DNA of 64,000 bases from Strigamia acuminata (taxonomy: Eukaryota; Arthropoda; Chilopoda; Geophilomorpha; Linotaeniidae), in the NCBI GenBank assembly GCA_949358305.1, contig OX442314.1:25963118-26027117 (forward strand). The letters run 5' to 3'. Position 1 is the stretch's first letter; each line of letters opens with the position of its first letter. The notes below the pieces were generated by a model, which made no database searches, was not told where the DNA came from, and saw only the letters and a list, made by a program, of their open reading frames with translations. Of the stretch, positions 42,824 through 54,900 are shown piece by piece. Position numbers and translations under genes: made by a program.

Positions 42824-45800
42824 TTAGTGACTTCTCGGGGAAAAACAAACTTTGTACGGTAAAGGACAACGGGTGATTCCAGATACAGAATTGGTGGTCA
42901 GTTGCTCGTTTTTAGCGGATTTGATGTCGAATCTTTGCACAATTGATGCGAGATAAAGCAAAAGTTCGAGTTTGGCCATGTTTTCTCCGATACAAATGTG
43001 TTTACCTAAGGATTAAAACAATGTATTTAACAATTTTTTTTTAAAAAATGAATATAAAAACCTATTGAGAATGGGATTAAGTATTCCGGTTTTTCCACTT
43101 CCCCTTTGGCATTTAAAAATCGTTCGGGCATAAACTTGTGAGGATCTTTCCACAGATTAGGATCGTGATGAATTGCCCACAAATTCGATATAACTCTGCT
43201 GTCTTTTGGAATTTTGAAGCCGAACAAATTTGCATCTTCAGGGTTACTAATAAAAAAAAAATATTTATAAGTTTTAAATTTCTTATTGTTTTGACTAATT
43301 TCGTTAATACCGGTGTTCTAAATTGAGCGGTACAACGGATCCGCATCTTTGAATTTCGAGTAATGTAGCTTCAGTGTAAGGAAGCCGATCAAGTGACGAA
43401 GGGGCTCTATTCTTTCCTACAACAGCATCCAGCTCTTCTTGTACTTTTCTTTGTACTTTTGGGTGCAAAGCCATGTAAAGAATGGCCCAAAGTAAAGTTG
43501 TAACTGTGGTTTTGGATCCAGCAATGAAAAGGATCCATAAATTTGCTTCGAGACAAACCACTGAGAAAATAATTAAAAATACAAATTATTCCCCAAAAAT
43601 AAACTTTAACGATTTAAAATTGGCAAAATCCTTTACTAAAATAATAAAACCTGTCTATGGCGACCACTCACGGTGCCAGAAAAAACTGCTCGTCTAGAGA
43701 GGTTTTTCAAAATTTAAAGAAGAAAAATAAATTTAGATAATTTTTTCAATTCCTTTTTCATGAAAGAAATCAGTGTATAAAAATATAATAGATCAGAAAA
43801 GCATCGATTTTCCGAACTGTTTACGTAAGAGACATACAGTAAGTGTTCATAAAACCAATTTGTTCACATATTGGTACATTAGGTTTATGTACAGTACAGT
43901 ACATGAAAATATAAAAAAAAGATAGAAATAAAAATCGATTTTAAAAACGATGTTTTGAGAGCTCATGAAAAAAATTTGCATAAACTGGACGGACACATAT
44001 ACAGACGAGAAAAATCGTTTTTAAGGTCTGGCCACTCCGATACTTCCGGAAATACGCCGAAGCGAAGGTGGAGCTTTCTGCAGCGTCAATGGGTCAAGCT
44101 CAAATGTTAAAAACCATCGTGCGTTGTATTTTAAGTGTCAAAACGATGACAAAACCAGAAAAAAAATCATAAATATTTATTTTTAAATTTTTTATATTTT
44201 TATATTTTTTCTTCTTCAATTTTTTATATTTTTTATCTCACCATCTTTATCTTTCTCTCAACCTTGGACGAGAGATAACATATTCTGCAGCACTCGGTAT
44301 GGGCGTGGCAACGTTCTGAAGGAACTGCGGGCTCACCAACGCTCAATACCAACGTAATAGCCCTCGATATAAGCGTACAACGCTGAGTTCAGTCGCTACA
44401 ACACTCGGTACAAGTGCAGCAACACACAGTACGGACATGGCAACCAGTGGCGTAACTACTATTAAGCTGGCGTAAGCAGTTCATGGTTGACTCGCGACAT
44501 TAGGGCATCCAAAGAGTATTAAACTGAGCACATTTTTTGGTTTGTTTCAGGAAAAAAGCAGAAGCAAGAGCTCGAGCAGAATGTCCAATTTTAAAATTTG
44601 CTGAAAGGTCAAAAATTTGTAGTTATGCATGATAAAACTCGCAATTTCGGAACGACCAGTCGATCGACTTATTGCTGTTTCTCGGTTACCGTCCCATTCT
44701 GGCCAAATCTGCTAATTTCTTTGGGTTCGATGTAATCGCACAATGGGATATCAATAGTCTCTAGAGGGGCTCTGAATGGGGCATCCGTAACACTATTTGG
44801 ACTTAAATTTAGTCAAACTTATGAGAAAATACACATAAAAAGGTCAAAATTTAGAAAACACACATAAAAATATCAAAATCATGAGAAAATGCACATAAAA
44901 ACGTCAAAATCTAGAGAAAACGGGGCTATTTTGAACTGGAAATGTTCGCAATAACGAAGTATTTGCGTATTTCTGGTGCATTTCCGGTTCGTTATAGTAA
45001 AATTTCTTGATAACAAAAGTTCGTTACGGCGAAATAATTTAACATGAAAGAAATAGAGTAAACAACCAAAAAAAAAATTCGATAAAGCGAAGAATTCGTT
45101 CTAACGGTGTTCCCAGTAGCGAGGTTCAACCTGTAGTAGTTAATCTTATTGACAAAGTAATTCACCACTAGCTGGCGGTATTATCAAGGTAAAACTAGAT
45201 GAAATCAATACAACCAGAATGCTGACGAATCTTTCTGTTGTTAGGGATGCATATTACGTTTGTTTACGGTACTCACAATCAAATAAACCTTCGGAACCAG
45301 TGGTGTCAATGTTCGCCTGTCTTTTCTCTAGAAATGCATCAATAAAATCATTCATCGTTCCTTGCTCCGCTTTCTGATGATCTTTAATTTTTTTAGTCAT
45401 GATCTTTTCAACTTCATCTCTAATGTACCTAATTGCGAGTGAAATGAATGTCAAACGAGCGTTTTTAAAAAGCGTAAAATTATTTCGTTGATGCTTACAC
45501 CATTCTCGTTTCACCAGTAATTGATTCCAGAAAAGGAATTTTATACGTCCAAGGAAATAAAGTTCTCAATGCGATCGAACTGAAATGAATCATTGCTTCA
45601 TCGGTCAGTTTCACCAAGTTGTTAAACTCTGGATCCGAGTAGTCAAATCGACGTCCAAATTCAAATACTGCGAAGATGTTAGCAACACTTATCCCCAGCC
45701 AATGCGAAGGATCCAAAGGTGCACTTCCAAACTCAGCTAATTTCTCGAGAAAGTGTTCAATTTCATTCTGTAGAATTAAAAAATAATTCATAAACAACAC

Positions 45801-46428
45801 GATAAATAAAGAGAGTTCGAATTCATCAAGTTTTACAATAATTCTGGGCTCCATTGATTTTTGACCGATGTCAAATTCTTTGAAAGAAACCAGAGTAAAT
45901 TTTCTCATTTGTCGCCACACTTCGCCATCAGTTATGCAGACGCCTTCGCAAAATTTACAGCAATTAGAAAGTGACGTAACGATATGACGATACGCTATCA
46001 ATTACCTCTATCAGTTTCCTTTACTTTTAATAAATTCGACTTTGGTCTTCCTATAAACGTCCGCTTTTGATTCACAAATGCTTCGACTACTGCCTTGTAA
46101 TCGCCGAGCAACACAAACGGAACACCACCGATCCTTAACCTATCATTAAGAGTTTATGTTTTGTGCCGTCTGCATTTGATTTTGTACGAATGAAATAATA
46201 CCTCACAACGTTTCCATACTTCTTGCTGACTTCTGCCAACTGCACTTCCCCATTTCGGCTTAAAAACGGCAAATAACCAACGATTGGCAATCCTCTGGGG
46301 CCAGGTGGAAGATCACCTTGTCTGGTTGACCACAACCACCAGGTTAAGTAGCAAACACTCAGTGTGATTAGCAGATAAATTACATCGCAGCACGAGAAGA
46401 AATCCATCGTTCCGACCTCATCAACCAC
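42824..46428 (-). CDS. Cytochrome P450, CYP2-clan type, eight exons
   Basis: Exons (minus strand): 46202-46428, 46006-46139, 45837-45943, 45499-45767, 45277-45428, 43311-43560, 43062-43246 and 42824-43005. About 501 residues; a start at 46407 would give 494. An N-terminal membrane anchor is followed by the proline hinge (LPPGPRGLPIVGY). GVCITDGEVWRQMRKF is the C-helix region; I-helix LFIAGSKTTVTTLLW; K-helix ExxR in LLEIQR; PERF region FMPERFL; heme loop FSIGKHICIG with the Cys ligand. The I-helix has Lys where the acidic residue of AGx(E/D)T usually lies. The 1.7-kb intron between exons 5 and 6 is full of repeats. Substrate is unknown; CYP2-clan enzymes in arthropods act on hormones or foreign compounds. 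Confidence 0.9.
44260..45140. repeat. Repeats inside the P450 intron
   Basis: 44280-44460 holds degenerate repeats of the CACTCGGTAYRRGYGYRGCAAC type (four or so units). 44820-44925 repeats CACATAAAAACGTCAAAATC about four times. The block ending at 45133 (GAGGTTCAACCTGTAG) resembles one end of a mariner-type MITE. No coding sequence was seen in 43561-45276. Confidence 0.5.
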
Positions 46429-47600
46429 GGGAAATGATCTTCCAACAAGATTCTACTCAAAATGATAACCTAAATACTTCGGACTCGTAATTTAACACAA
46501 CTAAAATAAACCCAAGGCTGGATTCGTGAAGCCAAAGGACCAAGATTCGGCAAAACAGGATTCGGCGAAACAGGACACTACCCTCCCCGTCTGCCCTACC
46601 GGTAGTGGCTATTACTTAATATTTAATCCGATTGATTAATTAATTAATAAACAAATGATTAAAGAAGTCGCAATTACAAAACGACACGACAGAGACAAAA
46701 AAAACCTACACGCAACCATATCTTCTTCGGAAGTTATCAGTTGTAGTTGCCTCGTTGAACCCCCTATCAGGAATTGCACTATAAAAGATGTATATTTATC
46801 CAGAATGTACGATAAAAATTGTTGCTTTTCCTTGAAAATTATGTTGACAGCCAATCAAATGAGCACAAAAAAGCATAGAACTTGGTCCGACAGCCTAGTG
46901 CAACAATGGTGGCTCAATTTTGCTAGCAGAAATAGAATACAATGCGCTATGGTTTACTGGATGGCATTAAATGACCCTTCAAATCAACATCGCCACAAAA
47001 AATGTAATTTAAATAATACTTCTAACTTGTAAACATGACGCCCCACTAGAATAGTGCACTAAAATTATTTTTTGCGAACTTATGTAAAATTTTATGCAAA
47101 AATTTTTTTTTTCTATTTTGTTTTTAGTAGTTCATTTTTGAAAAATTTAATGCACCAGTAGATTAAGTGGGGCGCGGAAGATCGCCTTGCTTAAAAATGG
47201 GTTGCGATGCTAAAAAGGTTGGGAATCCCTGCTCTAAAGGCCTTTCAAACATTGCCGGTCATCTTCAGTGGTTTACTATTGTGATATTTATTGTGATAAT
47301 GTCGCAATATTCAGTGGAAATCATCTTCATTAGAGATTAGTTGTCCTCTCAGACCTTTCCTTTTCCTTTGCACTTTCTACTGCACAGTGGAGTAAAGGTC
47401 GGTTGGTCACTGGTTGACTTTGCATGTAGGAGAAGCCATTGCCAGATACTCAGCAATAAGAAACATCAGTAGCGTTTAATTAAAGCCACTTTAAATCGTA
47501 TAATTTAAACCAAAAGTAAAAAAAAAATTCTTTTCACTTACTTTGACCGGAAACAGATTCTTCATTTCAAATTAAAAATTAAAAATATTTTTCAATAAAG
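46429..47600. other. Intergenic region with hAT-like repeat end
   Basis: No convincing gene. The stretch near 47150-47235 (AAGTGGGGCGCGGAAG... GGTTGGGAATCCCTGCTCTA) looks like a dispersed repeat end, as seen in hAT-type MITEs. A short open frame at 46655-47032 lacks family features and good context. Confidence 0.45.
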
Positions 47601-50600
47601 AATTTAAAAAAAAAAATGTTTTTTGTTTGTTTCTGTTATGTTTAGTGTTGAATTTGAAGAGAGTAAGAGTATATACATCATGCAAAGATTTCAATTTCCT
47701 GAATATCATAAAAGATTCAAATCAAAGAGCAGAGATAAAAACAAAAAATAAAAAGAGTGAAGGATTTTTCCTGAAATAATAATAAGAGAGAAAAAAACAA
47801 CATGCAAAAAGCTTTCTTCAAACTCTTCACTAAACGCAGAGTTGTCAAGTAGAAATCTCCAAATTCAAATAACAACCGATTACGATCAAATCTCACGAAC
47901 AAAAACGAGCGTGAGACCCAACACAATCAGTTGTTAAGCAAGTTTAGAGACCTCTCTTGATGAGATGAGACAAGCAGAGAAAAGAGAAAAATTGGTTGCA
48001 AACTAAAAAGAATTTCCATCAAGCTAGAAGAGAGAAAAAATGTTTAATAAAACCCATCAATATAAGATACAGTCATTTAAGTATGGAAAGAGTAAACTCA
48101 AACATAAAATAATAATAATAATAGCAATAGTAATAGTAATAGTAATAGAGAGAAAATATATAGAAATTGAGAAGCAAATTTTGGCTAACTGTCTTCTAAC
48201 AAAAATAAGTGAACTACATTCTTTTGAAATAGTATATGAAAAGGCTATCAAACCCTGTGATACACAAGAAAAGGTCAAGAAGGGAACAGGACATACATTA
48301 CTTAGAGACTGCAACCTCGAGTTTTTCAATCATTTCTTTAAAAAATAGCAACATCGTTTCTGCTAATTCAAATTTGCATTTTTCTTGTGGTAACTGGACT
48401 ATTCCAGACTTTCTCAATCAAGCAACTATTAGCACACAGCTAAAATGGCTCATTTCTGCATCGATCGTGCTAACTAACATGTCAAAAAATATCCTTGAAA
48501 ACAGCTGCTGTCAAAAGAAAAATTGGCTCAATTGCAACTGGTTAAAATTCCAGAGTATCAAATGATTAAGACTGCATCAGCAGAATAAGTCGTATATCTC
48601 TTTAAATGATCAAATGATAAAAAAATTAAATAAAAATTTTTCACTTGTCAGTTATCCAATTCTAGAAAATGTTGACTATTGATAATCATCTCAATTACAA
48701 ATATCAATGTTTTCTCATTCACAGTTCCTACTCTGTTACATTAGTTGCATTCGAAATGTCATTTAAGACTGAAACTCAAAATTTCCAATGTAAATTTAAT
48801 CTAGTCACCTTAATTGAAGGTTTTCTCTAACTAACTACAGAAATGGCGCCGAATTTAGTCTGCTTTCAGTCGCAATGCACAAAACGAGTCAAACTCTTAA
48901 ACGGGATCGGACCATTTCGCCGCCATTTTTTTGGCAACGAAAAGCTCGTTAGTTTGATTAGTTCACACACTCTTTCGCTGAGCAGATAAAAATGGTTGTC
49001 TAAAATGTATATTTAGACTAGTTTTAAGAAAAGAAATCAGACGAAATGACTTTTCGAATGCAGCAACCATGTTTAAAAACAAAAAAAAATCATTTTGGAG
49101 TAAAATACTCGTGAAAAGTATTGGATATTCAACATGCAGGCAAATCCTAGACCATTTTTACCTAAAAAAATGTAATGTTCACTACATAACCACATTTTTT
49201 CGTTAGCTATTATTTGAAAAAGCAGATTTATGTTGTCATCTAATAAAAAAAGCAATATTTTAGAAATTAAAAAAAATAGTACAATCAGGTTGCAAACTCG
49301 CAAGAAAGATAAAAATACAAACATGAAAAAACGCACTCCAATTTCGTAGAGAAAGAGATAGAAATAGAGAGAAAGAGAGAAAAATTGCAAGCACTTTTCT
49401 TTCCTTTTTCTTTTAATCTAATATCAGTATCAGAAATTTGTGAAGTTTTAAAAATTTCTCTTTCTTTATATAGTATAACGATACTAAGAAGAATTGTACA
49501 CGATATGACAAAGAATAAGAAGATATGGCTGACAATCACGAGAAAAAACCATCGAGAAAAATTTCTTTTATCAGTAAGAGAAGAAGTATATAGGAGATGA
49601 AAGACTGGAAAAAGGAGAAAATTTTTTTTATATCGGGTACAAATTTTTTTTTTATCTTTTGTGCAAATATTTCCATGTTTCATCTTCCAACTCACTCGTT
49701 ATATAAATTCGTATTTTTTTTCTTTAAACAATTTTTCTTTTTTACAAAATTGATTTTTTTTAATCATCTCCACATACAAGACTATCATTTTCTTCTTTTA
49801 TAATGGAATCAATTAATTTTTTTTTCCTTTTGTAATTTGTTTTGATAACAGGTAGCACCTTCTTTCAAGACAAAAAGGCACGGGTTATTTTAATTTCTTT
49901 TTTCAATTAATTTTGTCACTCATTTGGAGGCATACATTTATATAAACATCCAGCTTAACTTTTATGTTTATAATAATAATAATAATAATAATGATAATAA
50001 TTTTTTTCGTTAAAAAAAAACACATAGTTTAATGTAGAAACTGTTTTTGTTCCCTTCATGATGTGAGGCACAATGATATGAGGGAAGTGTTTTTCTTTTT
50101 CTCTTTTTCCCCAAATATAATTCCCTTTTTCTTATCTTATGCAGGCCTGAGTTTCAGTTTGAGGGATTTAGACGTATCACAACATCACGATTAAAAATAT
50201 CCAAAATAAAAAATAAAAACAAAAACCAAAAATATAAATAAACAATTTTTTTTTTCCTTTTCAAAAATTTAAGAGAGTTGAAAAATTAGTTCGCAAAGTT
50301 ACGAGATGCTGCCAATACCAACACACTGGCAGCAAATACGCGTATAGAAAAATACTAATGAGCAACACCCAACACATCAAAAGGAGAAAAAGGGAAAAAA
50401 TGGTGTTAAGACACTGAAAAAAAAGAAGAAAAAAGATTAAAAAAAAAAGAAAAATTACAATCAACTTACAGAGCTAGAAGATGATGATTAAAAATTCGAA
50501 ATTATGACAATATGCACAACAATCTTAATTGTTTCCATCTCACTATAAAATGCTAAGTGAACAGTAGAAGTTCAACCACGGGTAGTGTATAGCAAAACAA

Positions 50601-50770
50601 AAAGAAATATTCTTGTTTAAATGAACACCAGATTAGAATTATAATACAAAAATCTAAAACACAACTCGTTGATTTTTTTTTTCCTTTTTTCTTTTGTTTC
50701 ATTTTAAAGGCACATAAAGATATAATAAGAAGCAAGGTATTTGATATGTGCGTTAACCAGATTACATGAA

Positions 50771-50808
<38 letters not shown>

Positions 50809-51960
50809 TGCTCTCATCCTGCGAGATTTTTCACTGCTTCTACGCCAATCCCGTGGCAAGTTACAAATATGAATGAATCAAAACTAGAAAAAAACAAAAA
50901 TTAAAATTAAAAAAAAATCCTGTTTTCCTACTCGGAAGAACGGATTTTCACACTAATCATCTACTGGATAATTATGATTTAAGAAAAAAAAAATTCTTAG
51001 AAAAAAGAGTAGAATAATAATAATATTACTTATAACGATAAAAGATTAATTAACTAGAGAAAACTACTAAATATTCTAACATTATCTCATTTCTTTCCTC
51101 AAAAAACTGTTTGGAATGACAAAACACTATAAAAGAAAACGATAATTAAAAAAACAAAACAAAAAAACCCTTCAAACTCGTTACAACCATAAAATCTGCT
51201 TAATTTCTTCGACTTTCCTTTCTTTTTATCAACTCCCCATTTTAAGAATGCAAAAATATATAGGGTATATTTCTTTGAAAATTGAAGCTTGTCAAACATC
51301 AACATCTAGACAAGTTATTTTTTTCTTTGCTCTTTTGTTTTTTGCAAAAATACATTCATCCGTATTATCATTGATTAATTAATTAATATTATCAAAAAAC
51401 AAACCTATATTTATTTTTTTTAAATAGAAAAAGTGATAAATTGAACCGCGGTTCGATTAAAAGCTACCAAAAACAAAAATCGAGAAATGCACTTGAGTGG
51501 CAACTTTAATAATAAACCAACACAAAAAAACAAAACAAAAATGCGTACAAATTGTGGTATCCCAATACAACTTAAAAGAGATCACTTAAAAAATAAACTG
51601 CAAATCAAACAAAAACAAAAACAAAATAAATTCATATTTTAAGTAAAAAATTTCAAGTATTATTTTTTATTTATAATCAAATAAAAAAATATTCATTTTT
51701 TTTTATTTTTATTTTCACCATGATCACTTTTCATTCCCAAGTGCATTTCAACTACACCAAAAAAATTCGTACATAAAAAATAAATTAATACAAAAAAAAA
51801 AAAAAAAATCCCCCATTTTTTTTTATATTGAACACCTATCTGGTAGTTCAGCAGGTAACAGCATCACAGGCGATTCATTGGTCCAGGTGGAAAAACAAAT
51901 TTTTTTTTTTTAAAAATTGGTTGACAGATCAAAAGGAAAATGTAGTAGGCATGAACCATT
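47600..51960 (-). other. Probable long 3' UTR / downstream region of PTB
   Basis: The strand is strongly skewed: A- and AG-rich on plus, so U- and CU-rich on the sense strand of PTB. UCUUU/CUCUCU-rich tracts are dense (for example around 49342-49384). Many open frames here are low-complexity Phe/Leu/Ile runs and are not credible. AAT microsatellites occur at about 49970-50000 and 50766-50795. No definite polyadenylation site could be assigned. Confidence 0.45.
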
Positions 51961-54900
51961 TCAGATGGTCGACTTGGAAAACGATACTCGTAAGTGACTC
52001 GAGTCGCCTAACTGATAATTGTGCATATTCTAGACAGAAAAAATACAAATATTTAATGATAAAACTCATTCTAAATATTCTCAACACTAACAATTAATGC
52101 TGTCACTGCCTCTTCATTGCTCGCCATCTGAATTAAAGCCATCTTGCGATCTTTCCTAAAAAAAAAAAATTAAAAAAAATTACATTAAAATCCGCTCAAT
52201 TTGCTCCATTATTCATAGTTTACGGGAAAAACTTGAATGCTTTCACTGTTCCGTTATTTGAAAATGCATTTTTAATTTCATCTTCCGGAACTGAAGACCT
52301 AAAATGATAAATGATGCAATAAATTTATAACAAAAAATCAATTTTTCGTTTTAAAGAATATTTTTCTAAGTTCTTACGGAATGTTTGATAAATGTAATGT
52401 CGCTGAAGGAGGATAAATATTTTGATAATTCTTTGATCCTGGCTTCTTGAAACGATGCAAAGGTGACTGAGTGTAGTCTTTGGTTAATCCTGCATCCTAA
52501 AATAAATAAATAAATAAATTTGATTTAAAAAAAATAAATAAAAAAATAATTAAACAATGTATAAATATCTACCGGTTGTCCTTCTTTGGGTAACTGCACT
52601 GCTTGATGTTTGGAAGGCATAACGCGAACATTTCTGCCAAACACTTTAATTTTATCCAAATGGCTCATCGCTGAATGGAAAAAAAATATTAAATTATTTT
52701 TATAATAATAATAATAATAATTTTTTTTTTAAATTTATATTTTACCTAAATGAGCTTGGGTTGGTTCAGCCATTTGGATCAAGGCATTATCCTTTTTATT
52801 AAAAAGGATTTTCACGCGGTGGACATCGCCATAAACGCCTAGAAAATTAAAAAAGCAAACGTCTTGGCAAAAATTCACAATTAAACGCACAAAAATAAAT
52901 TATCCATGATTATACAGTCATTATTTAAAAAAAAAATTAATCTTCTTTAAATTATGAAAGAAAAAAAACTTAAAAAAAAAACATTTAAGAAAATGGTATT
53001 TTTTTTGGATGTGTACCACTATAATTACAGTCACTCGACAGAAGAAAAATATATAGGAAAAACACATGTTAAAATGAATATATAACAAACAGTAGCAAAC
53101 TGATGACATAAGCGATGGGATTTAATGAAAAAAAATTGAAAAAACACTTTCTTTTGCAAGGCATAGTAAAGTGCTTTGAAGAAAAAAAAAATCAGTGCTA
53201 CACACAAAAAATACCAATTAATTAAAAAAAAAAAATCAAAATCCATGCAAAAAAATAATAATAATCAAAAGGTTGGTTTCTGACACAAAATTCATGTAAG
53301 TAAATAAAAAAAATAATAAAAATAAAAAGAGAAAATAAAAATACAGTGCTTATAAAACGTACCAAAAAGGGTAAAGAGAGCGTCTGGCGTGACCATCTAA
53401 AGATGAGCGAGACAAGAAGAGTAGAGGCAGAAGAGAAAATGACGGCATCAAAGTGTATTCCGAACAACAAAGAAGTCCACATTTGGGGAACACCAGCGAG
53501 CGGATGAATCAAGAAAATTGGAGAAACGAGAATAAAAAAAATTAATAAATACAGGATATAAATAATTATTAACATAAAGTTTTAAGGTTTTTCTTTGGAC
53601 TCTACCCGTCTCTTAAATTTCCAATTTAAAAATATAAGGTCGTGGACAACTAATTTAACTCAAATTCCTTTAAAAATTAACATTAGTGGATAAATTAAGC
53701 GGGAAAAAAAACTTATTTAAAAAATTAATAAAAATAAACGACTTTCAAGTCCATGTTTCGTGCTTATAAGTTCTAAAGTTAGAATTATAGAGATGTTGGC
53801 GTAATCACGGATTCCTCTCATAAATGCTGGTTCACAATCAACTTAAAATAAGCGAATTTCGGCAAATCGATTCAACTATGAAAAATTAATTTCTTCACTT
53901 GATTGTGAACCAGCCTTAAATGCGGTAAGTGATACAATATCCCTAATACATTAATAACTTGCGATGTTGCATGACCAATACCAAAAAAATTATTCTAGTT
54001 GTTGTTTAATGTATTGAATTTAGTCGTTTGGACAATTTAAAAATTGAATAAAGTCAGTTATGCTATTTAAAAATTGAATTTGTTCAATCTAGACATTAAA
54101 TTTAATCATTTTGGTTAATTTAGAAATTAAATTCAGTCGTTTTGGTCAATTCAGACTCGCATTGTAAAAGATGCCGCGTTGAATAGACATTAGTGCATTC
54201 ACGGTAATGTCTAAATTTCAACTTTTTATTTCGCATAAAATGGGATTTTTAGTGCATATTTTATGTGCATAAAACGAAATTTATTTCACACATACGTATA
54301 TATCCAGGGTCTAATAATAAAGTAAAACTAGATTGTTTGATTCACATTAGCTATATCCCAATTTTTTAAGATTAACTAATATTTAGTTTGTTTTATCTAC
54401 CCAAAATGCATTTCGTGCTTTGCTTTGGTCATTTGTAAGCCTATTTTTCTGTTTAATGAGACCCCATTCCTCATGCTGAACCTTTTTAGTTTCCGAAATA
54501 CCACCGACTCAAATAGTGCACCCGCGCTCTAATTTAATCGCAATTTTCTTGGCATTTGTCAAGCACCATCACAAATATTTAAATACTGTCAACAATTTAA
54601 ACAGACGGTCTAAAAACCATCAAAAAATTAGTTTTTAGACGATTGGTATAAATTAGCAGAGAGGATCAATGTGTTAGAATCAAATCAGATTGCAGCCAGA
54701 AGTAGCACTTGAATGCACTTAAGACTAGTATAGTAAAACAAAAATTAAAACACTTAATGAAAATCTAAAACGAAAAATTGTTTTCAACATACACAGGGTT
54801 GCATGCAAACTGTAGTTCTACTAGTCTACATTCAAAACATTTAAAAGACTTTTTGGTGTGTTCCCACTCAAATGAAACTTACAACACAAATAAAGCCAAG

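Noticed and set aside
44260-44290. Third possible member of the CTTGGACGA palindrome family near 44264
   Set aside because: Only one arm (CCTTGGACGAGAG) is present; no complementary arm or flanking 7-bp duplication was found.
46655-47032. 125-codon plus-strand frame
   Set aside because: Mixed composition without domain, conserved motif or neighbouring splice sites; overlaps open frames on the other strand.
49073-53575. Several 100-codon frames rich in Phe, Ile and Leu
   Set aside because: They follow from A- and T-runs in PTB UTR and introns; no splice logic or homology.
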